Source: Sporolactobacillus vineae DSM 21990 = SL153
Lineage (GTDB): Bacteria; Bacillota; Bacilli; Bacillales; Sporolactobacillaceae
NCBI RefSeq assembly: GCF_000377985.1
Contig: NZ_KB899050.1
Coordinates: 1-58,722, forward strand
Direction of reading: 5' to 3'
DNA length: 58,722 nucleotides
Within the stretch, counting starts at the first letter, position 1. The number at the start of each line of letters is the position of its first letter. Under the pieces are notes generated by a model, which was not told where the DNA came from, made no database searches, and was given only the letters and a program-made list of their open reading frames with translations. The position numbers and the translations under genes are program-made. Shown here one piece after another: positions 29,825 to 44,560 of the stretch.

Positions 29825-30043
29825 ATGAAGAAAATCAAGCTTCATAGTCAAAGTGACTACATGACACTCGGCCAGCTGTTGAAAGTGACAGGAGCCATTC
29901 AGTCGGGCGGAGAAGCAAAACACTATTTACAGGACAATGACGTCACGGTCAATGCTCAGCCGGAATCCCGACGCGGAAAAAAACTGCGGTCGGGCGATCA
30001 GGTAAAGATTGCCGGAACGGGTGAATTTGTGATCACCCGCTGA
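29825..30043 (+). CDS. yaaA: S4-domain RNA-binding protein YaaA
   Basis: A small S4-like protein of 72 residues between dnaN and recF, as in Bacillus. It shows the S4 pattern MTLGQLLKVTGAIQSGGEAKHYLQ followed by VTVNAQPESRRGKKLRSGDQVKI. The homologue is thought to act in ribosome assembly. It lies 17 bp from recF, so the two are likely co-transcribed. Confidence 0.92.
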   Translation: MKKIKLHSQSDYMTLGQLLKVTGAIQSGGEAKHYLQDNDVTVNAQPESRRGKKLRSGDQVKIAGTGEFVITR

Positions 30044-30060
30044 GCAAGGGGGCTTCCGGT

Positions 30061-33161
<3,101 letters not shown>

Positions 33162-33217
33162 ACCGGCAATGCCCGGAAGAATTAGCGATTGATTAAGTCT
33201 GGTAAGGAGGAACTAGG

Positions 33218-35677
33218 ATGGCAGATCAGGATGAATCCAGGGTTAAGCCGGTCGATATCGGCCAGCAAATGCGTTCGTCGTTTCTTGACTATGCGATGAG
33301 TGTAATCGTCAGCCGTGCGCTGCCTGACGTCCGCGACGGATTGAAACCGGTGCACCGGCGTATTTTATATGCGATGAATGAACTCGGAATCACCGCCGAT
33401 AAAGCCTATAAAAAATCAGCAAGAATTGTCGGAGAGGTCATCGGTAAATATCATCCTCACGGTGACTCCGCCGTTTACGATACGATGGTGCGGATGGCAC
33501 AGGATTTCAGCCAGCGTTACGAGCTGGTCGACGGCCATGGCAACTTTGGTTCTGTCGATGGTGATCCGGCTGCCGCAATGCGGTACACCGAAGCCAGAAT
33601 GTCGAAGATCTCGATGGAAATGGTACGTGATATTCGCAAGGATACGATAGACTTTCAGCCTAACTACGATGACTCGGAACAGGAACCGGTTGTGCTTCCT
33701 TCACGGTTTCCCAACTTGCTCGTCAACGGCGCATCAGGTATTGCCGTCGGTATGGCAACGAATATTCCGCCGCATCAGCTGGGCGAAGTCATTGATGCCG
33801 TGCTTGCGTTAAGCAAGAATCCGGAGATTACACTGGAAGAATTAATGCAGTATATACCTGGTCCGGATTTCCCGACCGGCGGCCTGATTCTTGGCCGTGA
33901 AGGGATTAAAAGAGCGTACCGGACCGGGCGTGGTTCCATTATTGTGCGGGCTCGGGTGACCATTGAAGAACAGAAAAACGGGAAACAAAGTATTGTTGTG
34001 ACGGAACTGCCTTATCAGGTCAACAAAGCCAAACTGATTGAACGGATCGCTGAACTGGTTAAAGATAAAAAGCTGGACGGCATCACGGATTTACGCGATG
34101 AATCCGACCGGAGCGGAATGCGGATGGTCATAGAGGTCCGGCGTGATGCCAATGCCAACGTCATTCTGAATAATTTGTACAAACATACAGGACTGCAGAC
34201 CAGTTTCGGCATCAATACGCTGGCGCTGGTCGACGGACGCCCGCAAGTGCTGACACTGAAAGAGTGTCTCCACTACTACCTTGTATTTCAGGAATCGGTG
34301 ATCCGCCGCCGGACGCAGTTTGAACTGAAAAAAGCCGAAGCACGTGCGCATATCCTGGAGGGTCTGCGGATTGCTCTGGATCATCTTGACGAAGTCATCA
34401 CACTGATCCGCAATTCAAAGACGACCGATATTGCCAGGGAAGGACTGATGTCACAGTTCTCGCTGACTGAGATTCAGGCGCAGGCGATCCTCGATATGCG
34501 GCTGCAGCGTCTGACCGGACTCGAACGTGAAAAGATCCAGCAGGAATATGAGGAACTGATCAGACGGATTGGCGAACTGAAGGCGATCCTTGCTGATGAG
34601 CAAAAAGTCCTGCACATTATCCGCAAGGAACTTCGCGAAATTAAAGATAAATACAATGATCAGCGGCGGACAGAAATAACCGTCGGTGCCGATATGATTG
34701 AAGACGAAGATCTGATCGAGCGAGAGGAGATTGTCATCACCGTTTCACACAAGGGATATGTGAAGCGTATGCCGGTCGATACATACAAAAGCCAGAATCG
34801 CGGCGGACGTGGTATCCAGGGCATGGGTACCAATGAGGACGATTTTGTCGAACATATTTTTCAGACCAACACGCATCATCATGTCCTCTTCTTCACAAAC
34901 AAGGGACGCGTCTTTCAGCTTAAAGGGTATGAGATTCCCGAACTGGGCCGTACGGCTAAAGGGATTCCGCTCATTAATCTGATCCAGATTGATAAAGATG
35001 AATATATTTCTGCGTTTTTCCCTGTTGAGGCCTTTGATGGTCAGCATTATCTCGTATTTCTGACGAAAAAGGGGATTACCAAGCGATCTTCGCTGATTGA
35101 TTTTGCCAATATCCGCAAGGGCGGCCTGTTCGCCATCACTGTGCACGACGATGATGAACTGATTGCTGTACGTCTCACGGATGGCAAGAGACATCTGATT
35201 GTCGGAACAAAAAACGGTATGGCGATCAGATATGATGAAAACGATGTCCGGCCGATGGGCAGAACGGCTGCCGGTGTCAAAGCAATCTCACTGGATCCTG
35301 ATGACGAAGTGGTCGGCATGGGCATTGCCGATGACGATAAGGATGTCCTGATTGTTACGGAGAATGGATTCGGCAAACGGACTGCGACCGAGGAATACCG
35401 TCCCCAGACGCGTGGCGGCAAGGGTCTTAAAACCTGTAATATCACAGAAAAAAATGGCAAGATGATTAACCTGCGCACGGTCAGTGAAGATGAAGACCTG
35501 ATGATCATTACCGCCAATGGTGTGATTATCCGGATGGCTGTTGCAGATATTTCCCGACTGGGGAGAAACACGATGGGTGTGACACTGATCCGTGTCGACA
35601 AAGGTGATCATGTGGCAGCCGTCGCGCGTATTCAGAATACGGAGGATGAAACGGAAGACAGCCCTGAGGAATCCTGA
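33218..35677 (+). CDS. gyrA: DNA gyrase subunit A
   Basis: DNA cleavage-rejoining subunit of gyrase. The 819 residues have the catalytic Tyr123 in AAMRYTEAR, the quinolone region [10 protein letters not shown] with Ser84 and an acid at 88 (the sensitive wild-type form), and a C-terminal six-blade domain. The GyrA box appears as [11 protein letters not shown], which marks it as gyrase rather than ParC. AAGGAGG lies before the ATG. No rRNA operon follows directly, unlike in B. subtilis. Confidence 0.97.
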   Translation: MADQDESRVKPVDIGQQMRSSFLDYAMSVIVSRALPDVRDGLKPVHRRILYAMNELGITADKAYKKSARIVGEVIGKYHPHGDSAVYDTMVRMAQDFSQRYELVDGHGNFGSVDGDPAAAMRYTEARMSKISMEMVRDIRKDTIDFQPNYDDSEQEPVVLPSRFPNLLVNGASGIAVGMATNIPPHQLGEVIDAVLALSKNPEITLEELMQYIPGPDFPTGGLILGREGIKRAYRTGRGSIIVRARVTIEEQKNGKQSIVVTELPYQVNKAKLIERIAELVKDKKLDGITDLRDESDRSGMRMVIEVRRDANANVILNNLYKHTGLQTSFGINTLALVDGRPQVLTLKECLHYYLVFQESVIRRRTQFELKKAEARAHILEGLRIALDHLDEVITLIRNSKTTDIAREGLMSQFSLTEIQAQAILDMRLQRLTGLEREKIQQEYEELIRRIGELKAILADEQKVLHIIRKELREIKDKYNDQRRTEITVGADMIEDEDLIEREEIVITVSHKGYVKRMPVDTYKSQNRGGRGIQGMGTNEDDFVEHIFQTNTHHHVLFFTNKGRVFQLKGYEIPELGRTAKGIPLINLIQIDKDEYISAFFPVEAFDGQHYLVFLTKKGITKRSSLIDFANIRKGGLFAITVHDDDELIAVRLTDGKRHLIVGTKNGMAIRYDENDVRPMGRTAAGVKAISLDPDDEVVGMGIADDDKDVLIVTENGFGKRTATEEYRPQTRGGKGLKTCNITEKNGKMINLRTVSEDEDLMIITANGVIIRMAVADISRLGRNTMGVTLIRVDKGDHVAAVARIQNTEDETEDSPEES

Positions 35678-35720
35678 CGTGACTGTCGGGATCTGCTGAA
35701 TAAGATTTGAGGAGACAACC

Positions 35721-36812
35721 ATGCGGGTAACCGTAATGCAACTAAAATCAGGGTATATTTTGAAAAAAGATGTGCACGCTCTGTCGGATGTGCCGTTGAT
35801 TCCTTCAGGGACGGTACTTTCGGAGACACACATCGCTTTTTTAAAAGCTTTTCTGATCGATCATGTGGAGATTGAACCGGTGACCGCAGACGGGAAACGC
35901 GTGGCGCCCGGCGAGCCGATATCCGCTGTTGCTGCTTCACCCGAACCGGATAATATGGCTGCGGACGCACCCTCTGCGTATTACCAGTATGCGGTGACGG
36001 GTTATCACCTTTTTTTTAAGTCCTGGCAGGGTGGAGCCAATATTGATATTGGCAAGTTCCGGAAAATGGTGATCCCTCTGTTTGAGAAAAATATCCATGA
36101 CCCGGTCTGGATGGGTGATTTTCTGTTGCACAGAAAAATGATCCGGAGCCGGGCAGACCGTAATCTTACGCTGGGTCTGCTGGCGGCCTTTCTCGGGATG
36201 AAAATGAGCCTGTCCCAGGGTGATGTCAATCAGATCGGCCTGGCGGGAGCACTGGCGGACTGCGGCATGGCCAGGTTTGCTCCTGCGCTGCTGAACAAAA
36301 GCGGTGATTATATCGGCAGAGAGCAGGCTTTCTATCGCAGACACGTGGTCGACAGCTATAAAATGGTTAAAACCGTTCCTACACTGAAATCCGAGACGAT
36401 GCTCGCCGTTATCCAGCATCATGAACGGGAAGATGGAAGCGGCTATCCACTTCACCTGACCGGTGACAAGTTAAGTATTTACGGAAAGATCCTGGCGGTT
36501 TGTGATGCATTTCTTCATCTCGCAGTGAGGCGTGATAAAACCGGATGGCCTGTCCGGACGATGGACCAGGTCCGTTCGAGATACTATGGAAAGCTGTCCA
36601 GCTATCTGATGGACCGGCTGTTTAAAGAACTGATGACCCTACTGATCGGCATGACGGTTGAACTATCCGACGGACAAACGGGAGTCATCATTTATCTTTC
36701 GGAGAGAAATCCGACCCGCCCGATGATCCGGACTGAAACCGGTGAGATTTTTAATCTGGAGAATCATCCGCTCGTTCAGATTGTCAGTGTCGTGAATCAG
36801 GATGCCGATTAG
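35721..36812 (+). CDS. degenerate HD-GYP domain protein
   Basis: Resembles HD-GYP cyclic-di-GMP phosphodiesterases: the C-terminal signature IQHHEREDGSGYP (His233, His234, Glu235, Gly-Tyr-Pro 241-243) and ILAVCDAF are intact. However the HD dyad itself is replaced: in the segment GALADCGMARFAPALLNKSG the expected His is Ala179 next to Asp180, and the early His is also missing. Catalysis is therefore doubtful, and a binding or regulatory role is possible. An N-terminal domain of about 130 residues is unassigned. It lies 43 bp after gyrA. Confidence 0.85.
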   Translation: MRVTVMQLKSGYILKKDVHALSDVPLIPSGTVLSETHIAFLKAFLIDHVEIEPVTADGKRVAPGEPISAVAASPEPDNMAADAPSAYYQYAVTGYHLFFKSWQGGANIDIGKFRKMVIPLFEKNIHDPVWMGDFLLHRKMIRSRADRNLTLGLLAAFLGMKMSLSQGDVNQIGLAGALADCGMARFAPALLNKSGDYIGREQAFYRRHVVDSYKMVKTVPTLKSETMLAVIQHHEREDGSGYPLHLTGDKLSIYGKILAVCDAFLHLAVRRDKTGWPVRTMDQVRSRYYGKLSSYLMDRLFKELMTLLIGMTVELSDGQTGVIIYLSERNPTRPMIRTETGEIFNLENHPLVQIVSVVNQDAD

Positions 36813-36969
36813 CGGATAACATATTTTGTTGAAAAACACGGCTTGGAAAACAATTCTTGGTCAAACAGAACGGAATCAGTTTATAATTAAGTTTTGTGGA
36901 CGCAGAAAAAAATTTTTTCTCGGTGTTGCATGTGGAATTATTTCGAAAAGTGTCATTTTTGCTGTTCCC

Positions 36970-36998
36970 TTGACAGTCTTTTTTGCTATTGTTAAGCT
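36970..36998 (+). promoter_or_regulatory. guaB promoter
   Basis: TTGACA (36970-36975), 17-nt spacer, TAAGCT (36993-36998), 60 bp before guaB. The rest of 36813-37057 shows no recognised riboswitch. Confidence 0.6.
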
Positions 36999-37054
36999 AT
37001 CAATAAAATTTCCGGGTAGAATAAATAAGATAATCCTGTGATGGAGGTAAGTAA

Positions 37055-38524
<1,470 letters not shown>

Positions 38525-38673
38525 TTCAGCAGCGATTGTGTGAGTCATTCAGGCAGATAAGTCGGAGCATGATCTGATAAGAGATTCGGGACAGTGTTCT
38601 TTTGCCTCGAATTTCATTTTTTTGCAGTAATGCGGGCCAGACAGGCGTGCGAATTTATTCGGGGGTGTAGGGG

Positions 38674-40026
38674 TTGAATTTTTCAAAAAAGCTGCGTGTT
38701 TTGGCAGTGACCGGTCTTATTTTTCTACTAGCATTTTCGCTGTCTTTACAAGGTGTGCTTGCACCAACGGCCAAAGCGGCGACAGATCCGCTCGGCCTGA
38801 AGGTGAAATCTGCCATTCTGGTGGACTACAACAGCGGCCAGATCCTTTATGAAAAAAATGCCGATCAGGTCTATCCGCCGGCCAGTATGACGAAGATGAT
38901 GACGGAATATCTGGTCATGCAGGCGCTTCATCAGGGACGGCTGACCTGGAACACGAAAGTGTCGATCAGCGACTATGCGTATAACATTTCACAGAATCGC
39001 AGCTTTTCGAATGTACCGCTCAGAAGAGACTACCAATATACGGTCAGGGAACTCTATGAAGCCATGGCCATCTATTCAGCCAATGGCGCATCCGTTGCAC
39101 TTGCTGAAAAGGTAGGCGGTTCCGAGAAAAACTTTGTATCGCTGATGAACCGGACAGCCAGGAAATTCGGTATGACCGGTGCCCATTACATTAACAGCTC
39201 AGGTCTTGAAAATATCGACCTTGGTAAATTTGCCTCGTACGGCGGGACGAGCGACAAGAATGCACGCAATGAGCTGTCCGCACGCGATCTGGCAAAGCTC
39301 GCCTACCATGTGATTCATGATTACCCTGAAGCACTGACGATTTCAGATATTCCGCTGAAAAACTTCACTGCCGGAGTGAATTCGCCAATACAGATGGTTA
39401 ACTGGAACTACATGCTTCCGGGTCTTGGCGCCAACATGAGCAAATTCACCTATCAGGGAGTAGACGGGCTGAAAACCGGGCATACAGACCTGGCCGGATA
39501 CTGCTTTACGGGTACGGTAAACCGTAACGGGCATCGTCTGATCAGCGTTGTTATGGGCACAACATCTGACAGTCAGCGATTCGATCAGACACGCGCTTTA
39601 TTTGATTATGGCTATCAGCAGTTTGCCGATCATGTGGTCGCCAAAAAAGATCAGCAAATCAAAGGGTCCAAACCTGTGCCGGTACATAACGGCAAGGCCG
39701 GAACCGTGAATGCTGTTTTTGCCGGCAATGTGACGATGACGACGCAAAATGGTCAAAAAGTCAACCCCACTTTCAAAGTCACGCTTGATCGTTCAAAACT
39801 GAATAATAACGGCAAGCTCGAGGCACCTGTCAAGAAGGGTGAACAAATCGGTTATGCAACGGTTCAGTCACCGTCCGGTGCATACGGGCAGCTGTTTCCA
39901 CAGAATAACCGGCTGCCGGTCGTTGCCGGTGCACAGGTGGACAAGAGCGGCTGGTTCGTTCTGATGTTCAAAGCAATCGGCGGATTTTTCGCCGGGATTT
40001 TTTCCTGGATCGTCGGTTTGTTCTGA
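38674..40026 (+). CDS. dacA: D-alanyl-D-alanine carboxypeptidase (PBP5-type)
   Basis: Exported enzyme that removes the terminal D-Ala from peptidoglycan stem peptides. It has a signal peptide (about 1-35, ending AKA), the active-site Ser71-Met-Thr-Lys74 in PPASMTK, the SxN motif in YSANGAS and the KTG box in DGLKTGHTD. A C-terminal beta domain and a hydrophobic end helix anchor it to the membrane. The 450 residues start at a TTG (after GGGGTGTAGGGG). It follows guaB, as in Bacillus. Confidence 0.95.
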   Translation: MNFSKKLRVLAVTGLIFLLAFSLSLQGVLAPTAKAATDPLGLKVKSAILVDYNSGQILYEKNADQVYPPASMTKMMTEYLVMQALHQGRLTWNTKVSISDYAYNISQNRSFSNVPLRRDYQYTVRELYEAMAIYSANGASVALAEKVGGSEKNFVSLMNRTARKFGMTGAHYINSSGLENIDLGKFASYGGTSDKNARNELSARDLAKLAYHVIHDYPEALTISDIPLKNFTAGVNSPIQMVNWNYMLPGLGANMSKFTYQGVDGLKTGHTDLAGYCFTGTVNRNGHRLISVVMGTTSDSQRFDQTRALFDYGYQQFADHVVAKKDQQIKGSKPVPVHNGKAGTVNAVFAGNVTMTTQNGQKVNPTFKVTLDRSKLNNNGKLEAPVKKGEQIGYATVQSPSGAYGQLFPQNNRLPVVAGAQVDKSGWFVLMFKAIGGFFAGIFSWIVGLF

Positions 40027-40219
40027 TTTCTGATTAAACTGAGGAAAGTGTCGGAACACAGGATGCTGAGGCGGCAGGTTTTGGCAGTTCTTGCTGCCTC
40101 TTGATGAAAACAGACGGAGAGAATTTTTGATACCCTAGTTATAAACTGAGATATATAGTACACTGAATGTGTGTTTAGCAATCATAAGGATCAACGAATG
40201 GATATTATCAGGAGGGATA

Positions 40220-41107
40220 ATGTTGGCTCAGAAGGGAACAGATGTTGTCAAGAGAGGTATGGCTGAAATGCAAAAAGGCGGCGTCATTATGGACGTGGTC
40301 AATGCAGAACAGGCAAAAGTAGCAGAACAGGCCGGTGCAACGGCTGTCATGGCACTGGAACGGGTACCATCGGATATCCGTAAAGCCGGCGGAGTTGCCA
40401 GAATGGCAGATCCGGCGATTGTTGAACAGGTGCAGAAGGCGGTCACTGTTCCAGTCATGGCAAAAGCCAGAATCGGGCATATTGTCGAAGCCCGGGTACT
40501 TGAATCGATGAAAGTCGATTATATTGACGAAAGTGAAGTGCTGACACCGGCAGATGATGTCTACCATATTGACAAAAAGGCATTCACTGTTCCCTTTGTA
40601 TGCGGCTGCCGTGATCTTGGCGAAGCAGCAAGGCGAATCGGTGAAGGTGCGGCGATGCTCCGGACCAAAGGTGAACCAGGTACCGGCAACATTGTTGAAG
40701 CAGTACGTCACATGCGCCTTGTGAACAGCCAGGTACGTAAGGTTGTCGGCATGTCTCCTGATGAAATTATGGTCTATGCCAAGGAACTGGGTGCCCCCTA
40801 TGATGTTCTGCTGCAGATCAAGGAAGCCGGCCGGCTCCCGGTCGTTAACTTTGCAGCCGGCGGAGTGGCAACACCTTCGGATGCGGCATTAATGATGGAA
40901 CTTGGTGCAGACGGCGTCTTTGTCGGATCCGGCATATTCAAGTCGGAGAATCCGGCCAAATTTGCCCGGGCGATCGTTGAAGCAACAACCTACTATCAGG
41001 ACTATGAACGGATTGCAGAACTCTCGAAAGGTCTCGGTACGCCGATGAAGGGCATTGATATGAGCGTCCTCCAGCCTTCAGAGCGGATGCAAGATCGTGG
41101 AATCTGA
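40220..41107 (+). CDS. pdxS: pyridoxal 5'-phosphate synthase lyase subunit
   Basis: With PdxT makes pyridoxal phosphate from ribose 5-phosphate, glyceraldehyde 3-phosphate and ammonia. The 295 residues start at the ATG at 40220 right after AGGAGGG, giving [21 protein letters not shown]. The TIM-barrel shows the Schiff-base lysine in [11 protein letters not shown] (Lys82) and the conserved [20 protein letters not shown]. Codons upstream of 40220 are in frame but not coding. Confidence 0.97.
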   Translation: MLAQKGTDVVKRGMAEMQKGGVIMDVVNAEQAKVAEQAGATAVMALERVPSDIRKAGGVARMADPAIVEQVQKAVTVPVMAKARIGHIVEARVLESMKVDYIDESEVLTPADDVYHIDKKAFTVPFVCGCRDLGEAARRIGEGAAMLRTKGEPGTGNIVEAVRHMRLVNSQVRKVVGMSPDEIMVYAKELGAPYDVLLQIKEAGRLPVVNFAAGGVATPSDAALMMELGADGVFVGSGIFKSENPAKFARAIVEATTYYQDYERIAELSKGLGTPMKGIDMSVLQPSERMQDRGI

Positions 41108-41122
41108 GGTGCGTCAAAGACA

Positions 41123-41698
41123 ATGGCTGTGAAAATCGGAGTTCTCGCCCTGCAAGGTGCGGTCAGTGAACATATTAAAGCGCTTAAGGCATCTGGAGCC
41201 GATGCACAGGCTGTCAAACACAGCAGCGAACTGGAAGACCTGGACGGTCTGGTCCTGCCCGGCGGCGAAAGTACAACGATGCGCCGTCTGATGGACGAGA
41301 CCGGTCTGTATGATTCGCTGCGTTTGTTTGCAGAAAATAAGCCGATATTCGGCACATGTGCCGGGTTGATTCTGATGGCGAAAAAGATTGAAGGACGAAA
41401 CGGCCCGCACCTTGGACTGCTTGATATCGATGTGCGGCGCAATGCATTCGGCCGTCAGGTAGACAGTTTTGAAGCAACATTGAATATCCGGCACGTCGGC
41501 GACAATTTTGACGGTGTATTCATCAGGGCGCCCTATATTAAAAGCGTTGGTTCCGGCGTTGAGGTACTGGCTACCTATGATGACCATATTGTCGCCTGCC
41601 GCCAGGGCCGGTTCCTGACATGTGCCTTTCATCCGGAATTGACGGGTGACACGCGGCTTCACCGCTATTTTGTGGGTATTGTCGAAGAGAACCGCTGA
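41123..41698 (+). CDS. pdxT: pyridoxal 5'-phosphate synthase glutaminase subunit
   Basis: Class I glutaminase that feeds ammonia to PdxS. The 191 residues show the family motifs LVLPGGESTTMRRL, the nucleophile Cys79 in FGTCAGLI, and the His/Glu pair in FHPELTGDTRLHRYF. It begins 15 bp after pdxS, so the two are co-transcribed and made as a complex. Confidence 0.96.
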   Translation: MAVKIGVLALQGAVSEHIKALKASGADAQAVKHSSELEDLDGLVLPGGESTTMRRLMDETGLYDSLRLFAENKPIFGTCAGLILMAKKIEGRNGPHLGLLDIDVRRNAFGRQVDSFEATLNIRHVGDNFDGVFIRAPYIKSVGSGVEVLATYDDHIVACRQGRFLTCAFHPELTGDTRLHRYFVGIVEENR

Positions 41699-41705
41699 CC
41701 GGTTG

Positions 41706-41734
41706 TTGCATTTTTAAGTGAATTAGTGTAAATT
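41706..41734 (+). promoter_or_regulatory. promoter of the serS T-box leader
   Basis: TTGCAT (41706-41711), 17-nt spacer, TAAATT (41729-41734). Transcription would start near 41741, ahead of the T-box stem I. Confidence 0.55.
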
Positions 41735-41740
41735 CTTATT

Positions 41741-42000
41741 TAATCCATAATGTGCTCAATGACGGGAATCAGTAATTGTGCGGTCGCTGTCCAGAGAACC
41801 GTGACGGGTGAGAAACGGTGAGCGATGTACAATGAATCCATCTCTGAGAGAAATTCCGGACAAGGTTCCGGATTCGGACAGATCAGATCCGTTATCAATG
41901 AATAAGCGGCTGGAAATGCGGATAGTCATTTCCGGCAATTTGGGTGGCAACGCGGGTTAAATCCCGTCCCTTGACAATAAGGGACGGGATTTTATTTTTT
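41741..42000 (+). promoter_or_regulatory. T-box leader of serS, specifier UCC
   Basis: The leader holds the T-box core GGGTGGCAACGCGG (41942-41955), then a perfect 12-bp terminator stem (41959-41970 with 41981-41992) and a T run. In the specifier region GAA-TCC-ATCTCTGAG the serine codon TCC is at 41837-41839. It lies 18 bp before serS, so uncharged tRNA-Ser would promote its transcription. Confidence 0.95.
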
Positions 42001-42017
42001 TCAGGAGGCAGATCAGT

Positions 42018-43307
42018 ATGCTGGACATGAAATTTTTGCGTGAAAATTATCAGGAAATCAAAAAAAGAATGGCGGATCGCGGGGAAGACCTCGGCGACTT
42101 TGAGCGTTTTCCGGAACTTGACGAACAGAGGCGTGATCTGATCAGTAAGACGGAAGTCCTGAAGGCAAGACGCAATGAGGTATCGGAACAAATAGCCGCG
42201 AGGAAAAGAGCAAAGGAAGATGCGGCGGACCTGATCACGGCGATGCGCGATGAGAGTGCAAAAATCAAAGAGCTGGATGGAGCGCTTAACAGGATTGAGG
42301 ACGAACTTCATCAGGTCATGTTGTCGATTCCGAACGTGCCGCACGAAAGCGTGCCGGTCGGTAAAGATGAGAATGACAATAAACCGATTCGTTTCTGGGG
42401 TGAGCCGAAGAAGTTCACTTTTGAGCCGAAACCACACTGGGATATTGCCACCCATCTGGATATTCTTGATTTTGAACGGGCGGCAAAGGTTACCGGAAGC
42501 CGTTTTGTCTTTTACAAAGGACTTGGCGTTCGTCTGGAACGGGCTTTGATCAGCTTCATGCTCGACCTTCATGAGGAGGAACAGGATTACACGATCATGA
42601 TGCCGCCGTACATGGTGAACCGCGACAGCATGACCGGAACCGGGCAGCTTCCGAAATTTGAAGAGGATGCTTTTAAAATTGACGACGACAAAGGTTATTT
42701 TCTGATCCCTACAGCGGAAGTGCCGGTGACGAACTATTATCGTGACGAGATTCTGAATGGTGACGATCTGCCGATTGCTTATGCGGCATACAGCGCCTGT
42801 TTCCGTTCCGAAGCCGGGTCGGCGGGCCGTGATACGCGCGGGATCATTCGTCAGCACCAGTTCAATAAAGTTGAGCTGGTTCGTTTTGTCAAACCGGAGG
42901 ATTCCTACGATCAGCTGGAGAAACTGACTGGAGACGCAGAAGAAGTGTTGCGGCGGCTGAACCTGCCGTATCGGGTAGTCAGCATCTGTACTGGCGATCT
43001 TGGCTTTACGGCGGCGAAGAAATACGATCTGGAAGTCTGGATTCCGAGCCAGAACACCTATCGCGAGATTTCTTCCTGCAGTAATTTCGAAGCATTCCAG
43101 GCTCGCCGTGCCAATATCCGGTTCAGGCGCGCACCGAAAGCGAAGCCGGAATATGTGCACACACTGAACGGGTCGGGGCTGGCCGTTGGAAGGACCGTTG
43201 CAGCGATTCTGGAGAACTACCAGCAGGAAGACGGGACGGTAATCATTCCGGAGGCACTTCGTCCGTATATGAGAAACCATGACCGGATTGCTCCTGTGGA
43301 AGACTGA
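42018..43307 (+). CDS. serS: seryl-tRNA synthetase
   Basis: Charges tRNA-Ser. The 429 residues begin with a long antiparallel coiled coil (about 20-105) that holds the tRNA extra arm, followed by the class II core with motif 2 [25 protein letters not shown] and motif 3 near [19 protein letters not shown]. The ATG is preceded by CAGGAGG. A T-box leader controls it. Confidence 0.97.
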   Translation: MLDMKFLRENYQEIKKRMADRGEDLGDFERFPELDEQRRDLISKTEVLKARRNEVSEQIAARKRAKEDAADLITAMRDESAKIKELDGALNRIEDELHQVMLSIPNVPHESVPVGKDENDNKPIRFWGEPKKFTFEPKPHWDIATHLDILDFERAAKVTGSRFVFYKGLGVRLERALISFMLDLHEEEQDYTIMMPPYMVNRDSMTGTGQLPKFEEDAFKIDDDKGYFLIPTAEVPVTNYYRDEILNGDDLPIAYAAYSACFRSEAGSAGRDTRGIIRQHQFNKVELVRFVKPEDSYDQLEKLTGDAEEVLRRLNLPYRVVSICTGDLGFTAAKKYDLEVWIPSQNTYREISSCSNFEAFQARRANIRFRRAPKAKPEYVHTLNGSGLAVGRTVAAILENYQQEDGTVIIPEALRPYMRNHDRIAPVED

Positions 43308-43343
43308 GTCTGATCCGGTTAATTTTCTGAGGAGGGAAAACAC

Positions 43344-43490
43344 ATGCCTTTTCACCAGAAAGTAGATACGGAAGCACGTCTGACACGCATGATTGAAGAT
43401 ATGGGTATTACGCTCCATCCGGAAATGCCGATAAAGAAAAAAGATGAAGCGCAGAAACATGATAAAGAGGAGAAAAAAGATCAAAAATAA
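43344..43490 (+). CDS. small charged protein downstream of serS
   Basis: An open frame of 48 codons with a near-perfect ribosome site GAGGAGGG eight bases before its ATG. The product opens MPFHQKVDTEARLTRMIEDM and ends in a stretch of mostly Lys, Glu, Asp and Gln. It has no Cys, no membrane segment and no family I recognise. It starts 37 bp after serS and ends just before a strong terminator, so it is likely co-expressed with serS. Confidence 0.65.
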   Translation: MPFHQKVDTEARLTRMIEDMGITLHPEMPIKKKDEAQKHDKEEKKDQK

Positions 43491-43491
43491 G

Positions 43492-43540
43492 AAACCTGCC
43501 GCAGGAGAGAAATAAAATTCTCTGAAGCGACAGGTTTTTC
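43492..43540. terminator. bidirectional terminator between the serS operon and dck
   Basis: A long imperfect stem: AAACCTG (43492-43498) pairs with CAGGTTT (43531-43537), with inner pairing of GAGAGAA and TTCTCT. T-rich tails occur on both strands. It serves the plus-strand serS unit and the minus-strand dck. Confidence 0.8.
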
Positions 43541-43544
43541 ATTG

Positions 43545-44207
43545 TTACCGGGCTGCCGATCTGCTTGCCAGCCGGTCTTCAATCAATGGAACAGCCGGTT
43601 CAATCGAAGCTGGATCATTAACCAGATCATAATCATCAATATTGATTCTCAGAACGGGACAGGCGTCAAAATGACTGATCCACTGTTCATAGCGCCGATG
43701 CATTTCTTCCCAGTAACCGACCGGGGTTTCTTTTTCCATCTGGCGTCCGCGCCGGGTGATTCGTCGAATGGTTGCATCCAGCGAGCCATGAAGATAGATC
43801 AGCAGATCGGGCGCGTGGAAGTACGGCGTCATGACCATGGCTTCGAACAGGCTGGTGTAGGTCTGATAATCCGCTTCCGACATATTTCCTTTCTCGTAAT
43901 GCATTCGGGCAAAAATACCGGTATCTTCATAGATCGACCGATCCTGGACAAATCCGTACGGTGACGCATCAATCCGCTTGGTTTCTTTGAAGCGCTCGCT
44001 GAGAAAGTAGATCTGCAGCTGAAAGACGTAACGGCGGAAATCCTGGTAGAAAGCATTGAGATAAGGATTGCCGTCGACTTTTTCCAGTGAGGTATGATAA
44101 TTAAGACGGTGAGCCAGTGCTTTGGTAAACGTTGTTTTACCGATGCCCACCATACCTGCGACAGTGATCAGATGTTTTGAAGAACTTGCGCGGTCCATAT
44201 CGTTCAT
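43545..44207 (-). CDS. dck: deoxyadenosine/deoxycytidine kinase
   Basis: Salvage kinase that phosphorylates deoxyadenosine and deoxycytidine. The 220 residues start with a P-loop VAGMVGIGKTTF and match B. subtilis Dck along most of the length, including EKVDGNPYLNAFY, VQDRSIYEDTGIFARMH and YTSLFEAMVMTPYF. In B. subtilis dck and dgk are adjacent and co-directional with serS; here only one kinase is present and it is on the other strand. Start choice is open between two ATGs (44207 and 44198). Confidence 0.9.
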   Translation of the reverse strand: MNDMDRASSSKHLITVAGMVGIGKTTFTKALAHRLNYHTSLEKVDGNPYLNAFYQDFRRYVFQLQIYFLSERFKETKRIDASPYGFVQDRSIYEDTGIFARMHYEKGNMSEADYQTYTSLFEAMVMTPYFHAPDLLIYLHGSLDATIRRITRRGRQMEKETPVGYWEEMHRRYEQWISHFDACPVLRINIDDYDLVNDPASIEPAVPLIEDRLASRSAAR

Positions 44208-44439
44208 CGCCTTCTTAATTGCTGTCCGTCAGAACGAACAGACGAAAATATGCGTAAAAATAAAAATCGCCGTTGCTTATAGCTGAGCGGCTGAAAATCA
44301 CGTGCTATCCGAATGCAATGGCTTCAGTTTACCATGCGGATTCCGGTTTGAAAAGAGCGGAGAGAGGCGGTTCCGGATGCAATAATGAGAAATCCTGCTC
44401 GATCAATAACGTATCCGTTTACAAAATCATGAAGAACAT

Positions 44440-44468
44440 TTGACACCTGAATCATGTTGTGTTATATT
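44440..44468 (+). promoter_or_regulatory. cold-shock gene promoter
   Basis: TTGACA (44440-44445), 17-nt spacer, TATATT (44463-44468), giving a leader of about 170 nt. The stretch 44208-44439 holds nothing I recognise. Confidence 0.75.
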
Positions 44469-44517
44469 GTAATAAACCATTTTACTACTTAATATATGAT
44501 CTGGATGTAAGAATGAA

Positions 44518-44560
44518 GACCCTTCCTAGAAGTGTAGTAGTTTTTACTTCAGGAAGGGTC
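44518..44560 (+). promoter_or_regulatory. long hairpin in the 5' leader of the cold-shock gene
   Basis: GACCCTTCCT (44518-44527) pairs perfectly with AGGAAGGGTC (44551-44560), and GAAGT/ACTTC continues inside. A T-rich run follows (TGTTTCTTTT). It lies inside the leader, so it may be an attenuator or a temperature-sensitive element. If the leader began later it could simply be a terminator. Confidence 0.6.

Noticed and set aside
36826-37041. A 71-codon plus-strand frame before guaB
   Set aside because: TTG start without ribosome site and it runs over the guaB promoter.
40040-40105. Terminator after dacA
   Set aside because: The GAGGC/GCCTC pairing is imperfect and lacks a T run, so I did not call it.
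41895-43484. A 529-codon open frame on the minus strand through serS
   Set aside because: It is antisense to serS over nearly its whole length, has no domain I can recognise and no ribosome site; serS on the other strand is certain.
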